Source: Flavobacteriaceae bacterium UBA5544
GTDB lineage: Bacteria; Bacteroidota; Bacteroidia; Flavobacteriales; Flavobacteriaceae
Length of the DNA: 50,697 bases
Direction: 5' to 3'
NCBI GenBank assembly: GCA_002426755.1
Contig: DINI01000028.1
Coordinates: forward strand, 62,739-113,435
Positions within the stretch are counted from its first letter, which is position 1. Each line of letters starts with the position of its first letter. Shown in pieces: positions 32,719 to 41,583 of the stretch. Made by a program: the position numbers and the translations under genes. The notes under the pieces are model-generated. The model did not search any database. It was not told the DNA's origin and was given only the letters and a program-made list of their open reading frames with translations.

Positions 32719-32943
32719 TTAATCTTCAATCACATGCAAGATAGGTGTTTTATTAACCCATTTGCCGTTTTTTGACTCTCCCAATATGATGACATCTTTG
32801 GTCTGTTCGTAGTCCTTTATTGTGCGGAGCATCTGCTCTTTAGTGGTTCTATGTAGTTTGATTCCTGAATTTGCACCTTTGTTACGTATCTCTAAATAAA
32901 ATCCATCTCTAAATTTTATTGGCTTTGTTGGTGGTCTTCCCAT
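32719..32943 (-). CDS. Conserved small flavobacterial protein (MGRPPTKP-type)
   Basis: 74 residues, basic at the N-terminus (MGRPPTKPIKFRDGFYLEIR), continuing KGANSGIKLHRTTKEQM and DVIILGESKNGKWVNK. I recall near-identical small proteins in many Flavobacteriia, all hypothetical. The GRPP start resembles an AT-hook-like element but is a single copy. It may be a nucleic-acid-binding or stress protein; this is a guess. It has its own spacer on both sides. Confidence 0.7.
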   Translation of the reverse strand: MGRPPTKPIKFRDGFYLEIRNKGANSGIKLHRTTKEQMLRTIKDYEQTKDVIILGESKNGKWVNKTPILHVIED

Positions 32944-33135
32944 AAAATTCCAATTCTGTATTAGCTCGCATATTAGCTAAAATTTATCCAATAAACAAGT
33001 AGAGTTGTCATAATTAATCGTTAATGTTAATAAATCTATATTTTTTTATGGCGATTGTTTATTATCATATAACTATTCTATAACTTTAAAAGATTTCTTA
33101 CATTTAGATATTGATGTCTCACCAGCAATTTTAGA

Positions 33136-34203
33136 ATGAAGAATAAAAAGAAAAAAAAGTCATATAAAGTTAAGAATCTTTCGCCTGGTACGATGGCATA
33201 TAAGGGTAAAAAAGAATCTAGCCTAATAGATATTGACATTATTAATTACAATCAAAATATCTATAATGTTGTTAATTCCAAAAACATTGAAGATGCTTTC
33301 AGCCTTAAAGAAAAAGATGTTATTACATGGATTAACATCAATGGCCTCAATAATTTAGAAGATATTGAAAAACTAGGTAAAAACTACGGGTTGCATCCAC
33401 TAACATTGGAAGATATTGTAAACACACAACATCGCCCAAAAATGGATGAATTTGAAGATTACCTTTTTATAGTTTTTAAAATGTTATATTATAAAAGCGA
33501 TGATGAACTTTATTATGAGCATATGAGTATGGTGGTTGGAGAAGGGTTTGTAATCACTTTTCAGGAAGCAGATGGGGACGTTTTTGATGATTTGAGGGAG
33601 CGAATCTCTAATGTTAGGGGAAGGTTAAGAAACTCCAATTCCGACTATTTAATGTACGCAATATTGGATGCCGTAGTGGATAATTATTTGACCGTGATTG
33701 AGGCTTTTGGTGATAAAGTTGAGGATTTGGAGGATACCGTGTTTTCAGCCGAACCCAATAATGACGTTTCCAATAACATACAGGCACATAAGCGAGAGAT
33801 TCTAAAAATTAGACGTTCAATAGTCCCACTACGTGAGGTTATTAATAGGCTAGAGAAGACAGAGTGTACAATCATAAATGAAAAAACTCATAATTTTTTG
33901 CGTGATTTGTACGACCACATTGTTCAGGTAAACGAAAACATTGAGTTGTATCGTGAGATGGTTTGGGGGTTGATGGATATGTACATGACCATCATTAGCA
34001 ATAAAATGAATGAGGTCATGAAGGTACTTACCATTATCGCCACAATTTTTATTCCTTTGACATTTATTGCGGGAATTTATGGGATGAATTTTGAGAACAT
34101 ACCAGAACTGCATCATAAATATGGCTATTATATACTTTGGGGAGTAATGGTGGTTATTTTTATAATGATGTTAATTTACTTTAGAAGAAAAAAATGGTTA
34201 TAA
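33136..34203 (+). CDS. corA: Magnesium/cobalt transporter CorA
   Basis: 355 residues. The N-terminal cytoplasmic funnel domain includes TWININGLNNLEDIEKLGKNYGLHPLTLEDI and the coiled helices. Two C-terminal membrane helices contain the pore motif GMN in FIAGIYGMNFENIPEL (about residue 315). CorA is a pentameric channel for Mg2+. The N-terminus begins with an unusual run of lysines (MKNKKKKKSYKVKNL). It is 20 bases before an MscS gene in the same direction. Confidence 0.94.
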   Translation: MKNKKKKKSYKVKNLSPGTMAYKGKKESSLIDIDIINYNQNIYNVVNSKNIEDAFSLKEKDVITWININGLNNLEDIEKLGKNYGLHPLTLEDIVNTQHRPKMDEFEDYLFIVFKMLYYKSDDELYYEHMSMVVGEGFVITFQEADGDVFDDLRERISNVRGRLRNSNSDYLMYAILDAVVDNYLTVIEAFGDKVEDLEDTVFSAEPNNDVSNNIQAHKREILKIRRSIVPLREVINRLEKTECTIINEKTHNFLRDLYDHIVQVNENIELYREMVWGLMDMYMTIISNKMNEVMKVLTIIATIFIPLTFIAGIYGMNFENIPELHHKYGYYILWGVMVVIFIMMLIYFRRKKWL

Positions 34204-34223
34204 TAGATTAAAATAAACCTTTT

Positions 34224-35126
34224 ATGGAAGAAGAATTAAGCAAAGCATATGATGGATTGGTAGATAAACTGATAGGATGGATGAACTCTATTATAGAGGG
34301 TTTGCCAAATTTGGCGGTTGCAATCCTAGTCTTGGTGTTGGCATATTTTATAGCCAAATACGCGCATAAACTGACTTTTAAAATAACCTCAAAGCGTGTT
34401 AAACAACAGTCCATTATCAACATTATTTCAAAATTGACTTATATCATTGTCATTACCATAGGTATATTTTTGGCGTTGGGTGTGTTGGATTTAAGTAAGA
34501 CTCTGACCTCTTTAATAACCGGTGCAGGAGTTTTGGGTTTGGTGATTGGTTTGGCGCTTCAAGGTACTCTTTCCAATACCATTTCGGGCATTATGATTTC
34601 TTTTAGGGAAAAGATTCAAATTGGAAATTGGGTAGAGACCAATGACTTTTCGGGAGAGATAGTGGACATTAACTTGAAAAATTTGACTTTAAAGCAAACA
34701 GATAACAATATCGTATTCATTCCGAACAAAACCATTTTGGAAACTCCTATGAAAAATTACTCCCTTACACCATATATTCGGGTTACAGTGGGTTGCGGGG
34801 TTGGTTATAATTCAGATTTGGAATTTGTTGAAAAGCTTGTAAAAGCAACTTTGAGTGATACGTTTAAAAAAATAGACGACAATAAACCTGTAGAATTTTA
34901 TTTCACAGAATTTGGAGATAGCTCAATTAATTTCATTTGCAGGTTTTGGATTGAAGGTACCAGAAATGTACATAGTCTACAAGCGTCTAACAAGGCTATC
35001 ATCGCTATCAAAAAAGCATTTGATAAAGAAGGTATCAATATTCCATTTCCTATCAGGACTTTGGAGTTTAATAACAATCTTAAACTGGAAGATTTATCCA
35101 ATGCCAGCACCAATAAAAAGGAATAG
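34224..35126 (+). CDS. Small-conductance mechanosensitive channel (MscS family)
   Basis: 300 residues. Three N-terminal membrane helices end in the pore-lining helix (LITGAGVLGLVIGLALQGTLSNTISGIMI), which has the Gly/Ala packing pattern of TM3 of MscS. The beta domain (NWVETNDFSGEIVDINLKNLTLKQTDNNIVFIPN) and an alpha-beta C-terminal domain follow. It protects against hypo-osmotic shock. It follows corA after 20 bases, likely as one operon of inner membrane channels. Confidence 0.93.
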   Translation: MEEELSKAYDGLVDKLIGWMNSIIEGLPNLAVAILVLVLAYFIAKYAHKLTFKITSKRVKQQSIINIISKLTYIIVITIGIFLALGVLDLSKTLTSLITGAGVLGLVIGLALQGTLSNTISGIMISFREKIQIGNWVETNDFSGEIVDINLKNLTLKQTDNNIVFIPNKTILETPMKNYSLTPYIRVTVGCGVGYNSDLEFVEKLVKATLSDTFKKIDDNKPVEFYFTEFGDSSINFICRFWIEGTRNVHSLQASNKAIIAIKKAFDKEGINIPFPIRTLEFNNNLKLEDLSNASTNKKE

Positions 35127-35238
35127 CTGTATCGATTTTAAAGGCATTCATTTATAGGGGTTTTTTCTTAATTGCTCTATCCTTTCTTTTTATGCTTAAT
35201 TTTTGTTAAACAAACATCAAAACTGTTTAAGATTTGTT

Positions 35239-35269
35239 AATCAGTCAATCTATTAATTGAATCAGTCAA
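35239..35269 (+). repeat. Two AATCAGTCAA direct repeats, 21 bases apart
   Basis: AATCAGTCAA occurs at 35239-35248 and 35260-35269. The 21-base step equals two turns of DNA, so both face the same side. They lie about 70-100 bases before the secreted protein gene at 35339. Confidence 0.5.
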
Positions 35270-35338
35270 CCCTTACACTTTAAGTAAGGTATATTCGAGT
35301 TAATTATAATTGATAAGTTTAACTTAAAAACAGAAATC

Positions 35339-35887
35339 ATGAAAACTTTAGTTTATATAGGTTCATTTTTAATGCTTGCTTCAGTGTATGCACAAGAGAA
35401 AAAGCCAATTGATAAAATGGAAGAAACAAAAACCACGAAAACAACTGTAATTAAAAATGGCGAAAAAGTTTCTGAAAATACAGTAAAAGAAACAACAAAA
35501 AAAGAGCAAGAAATTAAGACAGTACAAAGAAAAGGGAATACGCCTGATGGTGATAAAATAGAAACACCTGTAAAAGTGACTAAAACTATTCAGATTGATA
35601 GTGATTCCGATCCATTTTATGATGTTAGAGATAAAATGGTTTACTATACCTATAATGATGAAAAATACACGTTCAAATCAGATAACAATGGTTTTCTTAT
35701 GACTACTCCAACTAATAATTCTTATGGAGAAGCTAGAAAATCTGCGAGTAATCATTTTTATTTGATGACAATTAAAGGAAATCCTGGAGTTGGTTATTTT
35801 GATAGCAATGGTAACTTTGTTGTTGAATATTATGACAAAGGAAAAGACGTTATGATTATGGAATCTTATGAGATGAGTAAATTTTAG
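35339..35887 (+). CDS. Secreted protein of unknown function
   Basis: 182 residues. A signal peptide (MKTLVYIGSFLMLASVYAQ) is followed by a Lys/Thr-rich stretch (about residues 20-75, EETKTTKTTVIKNGEKVSEN) that is low complexity and probably disordered. The last 100 residues form a folded part with DPFYDVRDKMVYYTYNDEKYTF and GNPGVGYFDSNGNFVVEYYD. I do not recognise a family. The upstream AATCAGTCAA pair may control it, and a strong terminator follows 20 bases after the stop. Confidence 0.7.
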   Translation: MKTLVYIGSFLMLASVYAQEKKPIDKMEETKTTKTTVIKNGEKVSENTVKETTKKEQEIKTVQRKGNTPDGDKIETPVKVTKTIQIDSDSDPFYDVRDKMVYYTYNDEKYTFKSDNNGFLMTTPTNNSYGEARKSASNHFYLMTIKGNPGVGYFDSNGNFVVEYYDKGKDVMIMESYEMSKF

Positions 35888-35904
35888 AACTCAATAAAAA
35901 CTGT

Positions 35905-35936
35905 AAAAAGTCCCGATATGTTCGGGACTTTTTTTT
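35905..35936 (+). terminator. Intrinsic terminator
   Basis: A perfect stem AAGTCCCGA (35908-35916) with TCGGGACTT (35922-35930), a 5-base loop and a run of T. It ends the secreted protein gene. Confidence 0.92.
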
Positions 35937-35965
35937 GTACTTTTAAATTCAAATTAAATCAAGTT

Positions 35966-36646
35966 ATGAGCGATATCACATTTCCCCAAGAAGGTTTGAA
36001 TTTTTTTAAAAGGTTAGAAAAAAACAATGACAGGGATTGGTTCAACGAACATAAAAAAGAATTTAAAACAATTGAAACCGAGGCCAAAAAGTTTTATAAA
36101 ACCTTGTTTGAAATGCTCAAACAGCATGATGACGTGGATAACATGAAAATGTTCAGGATTTATAGGGATGTGCGCTTTTCTAAAGACAAATCTCCATACA
36201 AAACACATTTTGGAGGTTCTTACCATCGAAAAAAACCAGAGTTGCGTGGTGGTTATTATTTGCACGTCCAGCCAAATAATGAATCCTTTATTGCGGCTGG
36301 TTTTTGGGAGCCTTCCAGTGAGGACTTATTGAGAATCCGTAAAGAATTTGAATTGGATGACAACGAAATTCGAAAAATAATTTCAAATAAATCATTCAAA
36401 AATGTCTGGGGCGATTTTGTTGGAGACGAATTAAAAACAGCTCCAAAGGGGTTTGACAAAGAACACCCTGCCATCGATTTAATTAGGAAAAAACAATACA
36501 TTTTCACCAAAAAATATAGCGACAAAGAAGTCACCTCCGACGGATTTATTAATGATGTAAATGCATCATTTAAAGCAGTTAGACCTTATTTTGATTATAT
36601 GAGTGAGGTATTGACCACAAATCTTAATGGTGAGTCGCTTATATAA
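35966..36646 (+). CDS. DUF2461 family protein
   Basis: 226 residues from ATG at 35966 (MSDITFPQEGLNFFKRLEKN); 16 upstream in-frame residues cover the terminator and are not real. The family hallmarks are visible: NNDRDWFNEHKKEF, MFRIYRDVRFSKDKSPYKTHFGGSYHR, and GGYYLHVQPNNESFIAAGFWEP. These proteins occur across bacteria and fungi with no known biochemical role. Its last 8 bases overlap the convergent GreA-like gene. Confidence 0.9.
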   Translation: MSDITFPQEGLNFFKRLEKNNDRDWFNEHKKEFKTIETEAKKFYKTLFEMLKQHDDVDNMKMFRIYRDVRFSKDKSPYKTHFGGSYHRKKPELRGGYYLHVQPNNESFIAAGFWEPSSEDLLRIRKEFELDDNEIRKIISNKSFKNVWGDFVGDELKTAPKGFDKEHPAIDLIRKKQYIFTKKYSDKEVTSDGFINDVNASFKAVRPYFDYMSEVLTTNLNGESLI

Positions 36647-37082
36647 CTTCAGTAATCGAAAATTTGTTTCCATTAAACTCAATGGTGTCGCCCTTGCTTT
36701 TACCAAGTAACAGCATTCCAATAGGTGAGAGGTGCGAAATTGCAAAATAGCTTCCATCCTCAATATCTATTTTTCCTGCACTTACCGAAATAAAAAAATT
36801 GTTGCTGGTAGTTTTTACAGCGCTCCCAAGAATCACTTTGTCCGAAACGGTCTTCGCACTGATATTTTTCAAACCATCTACCATTTTAGTGGCTTCGTTT
36901 AAATATTGCGAATTTTTTTCTAAATCATTGAATAACTTTCCGTTCCCCGAATCATCCTCATCTCCACTCTTGTCATTGCTTTCAATGGAGTCTTTTATGG
37001 TTTCTATCTCGGTTTTGTAATTTGCGATGCGCTTGTTTGCATAATCAAAGCATGCTTGCAGTAAATCTTGTTTTATCTTCAT
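36639..37082 (-). CDS. GreA/GreB-like protein
   Basis: 147 residues. The N-terminal helical hairpin (about residues 1-75, ACFDYANKRIANYKTEIETI) is followed by the GreA C-terminal FKBP-like fold: VILGSAVKTTSNNFFISVSAG, then YFAISHLSPIGMLLLGKSKGDTIEFNGNKF. The pattern S-P-[L/I]-G-x-x-L-L-G-K-x-x-G-D is that of transcript cleavage factors. The coiled-coil tip lacks the clear acidic D-x-x-E pair of GreA, so it may bind RNA polymerase without cleavage. Databases sometimes mislabel relatives as 3-oxoacyl-ACP synthase. Its ATG overlaps the stop of the gene at 37079 (ATGA). Confidence 0.8.
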   Translation of the reverse strand: MKIKQDLLQACFDYANKRIANYKTEIETIKDSIESNDKSGDEDDSGNGKLFNDLEKNSQYLNEATKMVDGLKNISAKTVSDKVILGSAVKTTSNNFFISVSAGKIDIEDGSYFAISHLSPIGMLLLGKSKGDTIEFNGNKFSITEVI

Positions 37083-37492
37083 ATAGCTTTAGCCATGGTC
37101 GGCTCAAATACTTGTATATGACTAATAAAACGCTCTTTTACAATGTTCATGATTCGTTTATTCAATGCGGAAGAATTTTGAATGTAAATAGTGTATTCTT
37201 CTATGGTAAACTGTCCGATAATCATCCCTTTAACAGAATTACGGAACTTCATGTCTTTGTGTACGGCGTTTTCTATATAGTCTAATTGTTTCTGCAAAGA
37301 TAATTCATAAAAGACATTTTTATGCTTTGCTACATAATTTTTAAATACCTCAATCAACAAATCATGCTGCAACTTAATAACTGGACGAATTGTTGTATTC
37401 TGGAATCGTTCGTCCGGGCTCATATTTTCAAAGACTAATGCATTGGAAAGTTCTGGACGTATGTGCAATAAATCAGCGGTTCGATTAGACAT
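37079..37492 (-). CDS. Conserved flavobacterial protein, unknown function
   Basis: 137 residues. No signal peptide or membrane segment. Recognisable stretches are RPELSNALVFENMSPDERFQN, RPVIKLQHDLLIEVFKNYV, and FRNSVKGMIIGQFTIEEYTIY. I recall close relatives in Flavobacteriia that are labelled glyoxalase, but I see no glyoxalase metal-binding pattern, and that label is probably an error. It is translationally coupled with the GreA-like gene through an ATGA overlap, which suggests a role in transcription or a shared complex. Confidence 0.7.
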   Translation of the reverse strand: MSNRTADLLHIRPELSNALVFENMSPDERFQNTTIRPVIKLQHDLLIEVFKNYVAKHKNVFYELSLQKQLDYIENAVHKDMKFRNSVKGMIIGQFTIEEYTIYIQNSSALNKRIMNIVKERFISHIQVFEPTMAKAI

Positions 37493-37645
37493 GGCGTTTA
37501 GTTTTGTTTAAAAATAAAAAGAATGAATGTCTTATAGGAATGACCCCACAATTGTTGTTAACGGGGTTATTAACAAATAGCTTTTCAGCATCAAATTATT
37601 GAGTGTATTTATGGGAATTGGATTTCAATTAAAAGTATATTGAAG

Positions 37646-37653
37646 TATCTTTG
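37646..37653 (+). promoter_or_regulatory. -7 promoter element for the DUF72 gene
   Basis: TATCTTTG fits TAnnTTTG and lies 17 bases before the ATG at 37671. The -33 region holds TTTC (37623-37626, spacing 19). Confidence 0.5.
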
Positions 37654-37670
37654 ATAAAAATCCTTAAGAC

Positions 37671-38558
37671 ATGAAATTCGGAAGCGTTGATAATCCAGAG
37701 AACATTGATTTTACATTGCCAACAGACCACCCCGACACGGCTAAAGTTCTCAAAAAAATAAACCATACATCCCAACCAGAAATATATGTTGGATGTGCCA
37801 AATGGAACAAAGCGGATTTAAAAGGGTTTTATCCAAAGGGAACCAAAGATGAATTGGAATATTATTCAAGTCAGTTCAATTCCATTGAGTTGAACGCTAC
37901 GTTTTATCGCATCTTTCCGGCCGATACTTTTTCGGGTTGGTATGATAAAACACCAGATGGCTTTAAGTTTTTTCCAAAGCTGAACCAAGAAATAAGCCAT
38001 TGGAAGCGTTTGAATGGTGTCGATGATGTAGTCAATAATTATCTCAACAATGCCGCCAATCTTAAAGAAAAATTGGGTACGATTTTCCTACAGATGCACA
38101 ACAATTTTGCGCCCAAGGATTTTGAAAAAGTTGTGGATTTTGTGGAAAGTTGGCCAACAGAAATGCCTTTGGCAATCGAATTCAGGCACACAGACTGGTA
38201 TAATGATAAAAAAATTGCTGAAGATCTATATCAGTTATTGGAGGAAAATAACATTTCAAATGTCATTGTAGATACAGCAGGAAGACGTGATTTGATGCAC
38301 ATGCGACTGACCAACGGAACAGCCTTTGTCCGTTATGTTGGCGCAAACCATCCAAGTGATTACACACGATTGGACGAATGGGTCGAGCGACTAAAGGATT
38401 GGCAAGAGAACGGCATAAAGGAAATAGATTTCTTTATCCATCAGAATATCGAAAAAGAATCTCCTTTACTGTCTGCTTATTTCATTAAAAAATTAAATGA
38501 TAAGTTGGGTAGTAAGCTTCACATTCCAAATGGAGATACAAACCCTAAATTATTTTGA
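37671..38558 (+). CDS. DUF72 family protein
   Basis: 295 residues. The TIM-barrel-like DUF72 fold is indicated by VGCAKWNKADLKGFYP, YYSSQFNSIELNATFYR, TPDGFKFFPKLNQEISHWKRL, IFLQMHNNFAP, AIEFRHTDWYND, and VIVDTAGRRDLMHMRLT. The family is widespread and often lies near metal or repair genes; the reaction is not known. It is probably cotranscribed with the thioesterase 28 bases downstream. Confidence 0.9.
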   Translation: MKFGSVDNPENIDFTLPTDHPDTAKVLKKINHTSQPEIYVGCAKWNKADLKGFYPKGTKDELEYYSSQFNSIELNATFYRIFPADTFSGWYDKTPDGFKFFPKLNQEISHWKRLNGVDDVVNNYLNNAANLKEKLGTIFLQMHNNFAPKDFEKVVDFVESWPTEMPLAIEFRHTDWYNDKKIAEDLYQLLEENNISNVIVDTAGRRDLMHMRLTNGTAFVRYVGANHPSDYTRLDEWVERLKDWQENGIKEIDFFIHQNIEKESPLLSAYFIKKLNDKLGSKLHIPNGDTNPKLF

Positions 38559-38586
38559 ATCAACCAATACTCCAAAAAAAAATACT

Positions 38587-38976
38587 ATGAGATTTCACAC
38601 TAGAAAATGGGTAAAGCCCGAAGATTTAAATCCAAACGGCACATTATTTGGAGGACAGCTTTTGGCTTGGATCGATGAAGAAGCTGCCCTGTACACAATC
38701 ATACAACTTGAAAATTCTAAAATAGTTACCAAATACATCTCTGAAATCAATTTTATGAGTTCTGCCAAACAAGGGGATATTGTGGAGATTGGTATCGATG
38801 TCGTTAAGTTTGGAACGTCTTCCATTACATTGAAATGTGAGGCTAGAAACACCATGACACGTGAAACGATTCTGACGGTCGACAACATCATTATGGTCAA
38901 TTTAGATGAGAACGGAGTGCCAACACCACATGGGAAAACACAGATAGAATTTGTGAGGGATCGCTTAAAGCAATAG
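38587..38976 (+). CDS. Acyl-CoA thioesterase (hotdog fold)
   Basis: 129 residues from ATG at 38587 (MRFHTRKWVKPEDLNPNGTL). An in-frame extension to 38497 overlaps the DUF72 gene and has no family support. The hotdog motif PEDLNPNGTLFGGQLLAWIDEEAA is typical of the YciA-like acyl-CoA hydrolases, with the catalytic Asp in WIDEEA. SSITLKCEARN and TVDNIIMVNLDENGVP follow. It hydrolyses acyl-CoA to free acid and CoA; chain preference is unknown. Confidence 0.9.
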   Translation: MRFHTRKWVKPEDLNPNGTLFGGQLLAWIDEEAALYTIIQLENSKIVTKYISEINFMSSAKQGDIVEIGIDVVKFGTSSITLKCEARNTMTRETILTVDNIIMVNLDENGVPTPHGKTQIEFVRDRLKQ

Positions 38977-39077
38977 TGTATGTGTTAACAATTACTGCAA
39001 TTGCGATATAAGGTTGTCTTATTTTCCTTTTACTTTATGTTAGAACTAATTTTATGTTTAACAAAAAGCACCAGTAT

Positions 39078-39560
39078 ATGAAAAAAATAAGTGTATTAAT
39101 GATAATTGCTGTTATCATGACTTCGTGTTCACTATCGAAGCAAGAAAAGACAGCTAGAAAAACGATTGATGGTACTTGGTCTCTTACCAAAGTTACTTAC
39201 GATTCACCAGGAACTTTTAATGCCACCTTGTTTGATGATACAACGGCGTCTTGTTTTGAAGGAAGCCAGTGGTTCTTTCGTTCCAATAACAGTACGGGAA
39301 CTTACAATATCATTAACGCAAATTGCCCAACAGGCGAACGCAACATTCGTTGGTCATCCAATGAAATAGGAAAAGGCACAGGTAATTATGATTTTACTAT
39401 GAAATTTACCGACGAAAAAAAGAATGATATTCAAAAAAATGTAGGCTATCGAATGGCTCTTAATTATTTGGATGACAATTCCATGACACTGGTCCAAACC
39501 GTGAATTTTGAAGGGAAACCTTTTAAAATCAATTTAAACTTTACAAGATTAACACAATAA
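39078..39560 (+). CDS. Lipocalin-like lipoprotein
   Basis: 160 residues from ATG at 39078. A lipoprotein signal peptide with the lipobox MTSC (Cys about residue 17) is followed by TIDGTWSLTKVTYD, a start typical of the lipocalin-like family of Bacteroidota, then beta-rich sequence ending NFEGKPFKINLNFTR. It is probably anchored in the outer membrane. The next gene (OmpA) is 9 bases away, indicating an operon. Confidence 0.85.
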   Translation: MKKISVLMIIAVIMTSCSLSKQEKTARKTIDGTWSLTKVTYDSPGTFNATLFDDTTASCFEGSQWFFRSNNSTGTYNIINANCPTGERNIRWSSNEIGKGTGNYDFTMKFTDEKKNDIQKNVGYRMALNYLDDNSMTLVQTVNFEGKPFKINLNFTRLTQ

Positions 39561-39569
39561 AACAAATTT

Positions 39570-40265
39570 ATGAAAACATATAGTAAAACGATTATAGCAA
39601 TATTTTTTAGCGCGTCACTCTTTTTTGGATGTGATGCTACACGAAATGCAAACAATAAGCAAAAAGGCGCAGTCATTGGTGCTTCTAGTGGAGCGGTGAT
39701 TGGTGGCGTTATTGGTAACAATGTTGGCAACAAAAACAACACTGCCCTGGGTGCTATCATTGGTGCCGTTGTTGGTGGTGTTGCTGGTGGCTACATTGGT
39801 GACAGGATGGACAGACAGGCTGAAAAAATTGAGCAGGAAATTCCAGGAGCCGAAGTGACACGTGTTGGTGAAGGAATTAATGTTGTATTTGATGAAAGTA
39901 GTGGTGTTTATTTTGATACTAATAAATATAACATAAACACGAAGTCTGCCACTACATTAGATAAATTGGCTGGAATTTTTAAAGAATATCCTGATACCAA
40001 TATTTTAGTGGAGGGGCACACAGATAATACGGGTGCAGATGATTATAATATGACACTGTCAAAACAGAGAGCGCAGTCAGTTACTAGTTACCTGTCTGGT
40101 AAAGGGGTTTCGTCAGGAAGATTTACAACCAATTGGTATGGTGAGAATCAACCAAAATACGATAACAATACCGTTGAAGGAAGAGCAAAAAACAGACGTG
40201 TAGAGTTGGCTATTGTTGCCAGTGAAGAGCTTAAAAAAGAAGCGATGGAAAATTCTAAAAACTAA
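39570..40265 (+). CDS. OmpA-family lipoprotein with glycine-zipper segment
   Basis: 231 residues. A lipoprotein signal peptide (FFGC) is followed by a glycine zipper (about residues 31-77, KGAVIGASSGAVIGGVIGNNVG). A C-terminal OmpA domain follows: FDTNKYNINTKSATTLDKL, then ILVEGHTDNTGADDYNMTLSKQRAQSV and NWYGENQPKYDN, GRAKNRRVELAI. The domain binds peptidoglycan through its Asp and Arg. It links the envelope layers, and the zipper may allow oligomers. A terminator follows. Confidence 0.92.
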   Translation: MKTYSKTIIAIFFSASLFFGCDATRNANNKQKGAVIGASSGAVIGGVIGNNVGNKNNTALGAIIGAVVGGVAGGYIGDRMDRQAEKIEQEIPGAEVTRVGEGINVVFDESSGVYFDTNKYNINTKSATTLDKLAGIFKEYPDTNILVEGHTDNTGADDYNMTLSKQRAQSVTSYLSGKGVSSGRFTTNWYGENQPKYDNNTVEGRAKNRRVELAIVASEELKKEAMENSKN

Positions 40266-40288
40266 ATAAGAATCTTATAAGATTTTAT

Positions 40289-40338
40289 AATCCGTTCAAG
40301 GGACTTGAGTTTATCAAATCGTTTGAACGGATTTTTTA
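40289..40338. terminator. Terminator after the OmpA gene, shared with the convergent MscS gene
   Basis: A perfect 11-bp stem, AATCCGTTCAA (40289-40299) with TTGAACGGATT (40323-40333), has a 23-base loop and is followed by T residues on the plus strand. It touches the stop of the MscS-type gene at 40336. Confidence 0.85.
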
Positions 40339-41583
40339 TATTTCAGAAGTAATTACTGCTGGAGACAATTCAAAGACTTCCAATTCAAAATAAGGAACAG
40401 CCGCAAGAACATGGTCAAAAATATCAGACATGATATATTCATAATTTTCCCAACGCTTATCACTGCTGAACGCATAGATTTCCAACGGAATCCCTTGTGA
40501 GGTCGGCGCCAACTGTCTCACCATAATAAACATATCTTTATTGATGCCCGAATGGTTCTGAACGTAAGTTTGAATGTATTTTCTAAACACACCTAAATTG
40601 GTCAAGTTACGGCCATTGATCAAAATGGATTTATCAATATCATTTGCTGCATTATAAGAGTCGATATCACCTTGACGCGTAGTTAAATAATCTTTGATGG
40701 ATTGAATTTTCTTTAACCTTTCAACACTTTGTTCGGACAAATAATGAATGCTTTTCGCTTTTAATAAAATGGAGCGTTTAATTCGTCTTCCTCCAGAATT
40801 CTGCATGCCTCTCCAATTCTTAAATGAATCAGATAATAGGGCATAGGTTGGGATATGCGTAATTGTATTGTCAAAATTCTGTACCTGAACGGTTGCGAGA
40901 TTAATTTCAATCACATCACCATCTGCACCATATTTATCCATTGTAATCCAATCCCCAATACGCACGGAATCATTTATGGAAACTTGAATGCTTGCTACAA
41001 ACCCTAGTATTGTATCCCTAAAGATCAATAAGAGAATAGCAGAAGCTGCACCCAAAGTCGTGAAAAACGTCCACAAAGGAATCCCTGTAAGAATAACAAA
41101 ACACAATCCAAAACCAGTTACCCAAACAAAAAGCATCACCACTTGAATGTAACTGTCAATTGGTTTGTCACGAAGTCTCGGTAGCGTTTTGAAATAGGAT
41201 TCTAATGTTCTTAAAACACTGCGCAAAATCCAAATGGTCAATAAAACACCATAAATTTTAAGAAATACAAGTATGAAACTCTCAAACTGTGGAAAATCAT
41301 AAAATACAGTTGGAAATAGTTCAATGGTTAGCAAAAGTGGCACCAAATGGGCAATGTTTCTCGGTACTTTGTGATTCACAAGTAAATCATCAAAATTGGT
41401 TTTAGAACGTTTAGAAAATTTTGTAAATGCCTGTACCAATATTTTCCTGGCTATAAAATCCGATATAAAAATAATGACACATAGAATGACGAACATTGTA
41501 GACATATTCAAGTAGGTTACTGTCCTGTCAGACAGTCCCAAATCATAGAAATAGTCACAAAAAAAATGTCCGTATTCTTGCAT
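40336..41583 (-). CDS. MscS-type mechanosensitive channel (YbdG-like)
   Basis: 415 residues with about five membrane helices. The channel core includes WTFFTTLGAASAILLLIFRDTILGFVASIQVSINDSVRIGDWI (broken here in short pieces) with the pore-lining TM3 and the beta domain. DGDVIEINLATVQVQNFDN THIPTY also belongs to the MscS family, and the longer length and N-terminal extra helices are like the YbdG/MscM type. It differs clearly from the MscS gene at 34224. The DUF3817 gene upstream overlaps its start (TAATG). Confidence 0.9.
   Translation of the reverse strand: MQEYGHFFCDYFYDLGLSDRTVTYLNMSTMFVILCVIIFISDFIARKILVQAFTKFSKRSKTNFDDLLVNHKVPRNIAHLVPLLLTIELFPTVFYDFPQFESFILVFLKIYGVLLTIWILRSVLRTLESYFKTLPRLRDKPIDSYIQVVMLFVWVTGFGLCFVILTGIPLWTFFTTLGAASAILLLIFRDTILGFVASIQVSINDSVRIGDWITMDKYGADGDVIEINLATVQVQNFDNTITHIPTYALLSDSFKNWRGMQNSGGRRIKRSILLKAKSIHYLSEQSVERLKKIQSIKDYLTTRQGDIDSYNAANDIDKSILINGRNLTNLGVFRKYIQTYVQNHSGINKDMFIMVRQLAPTSQGIPLEIYAFSSDKRWENYEYIMSDIFDHVLAAVPYFELEVFELSPAVITSEI

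Noticed and set aside
37079..37492. Glyoxalase
   Set aside because: The name is familiar from annotations of relatives, but the sequence shows no glyoxalase/VOC metal ligands or beta-alpha-beta-beta-beta pattern.
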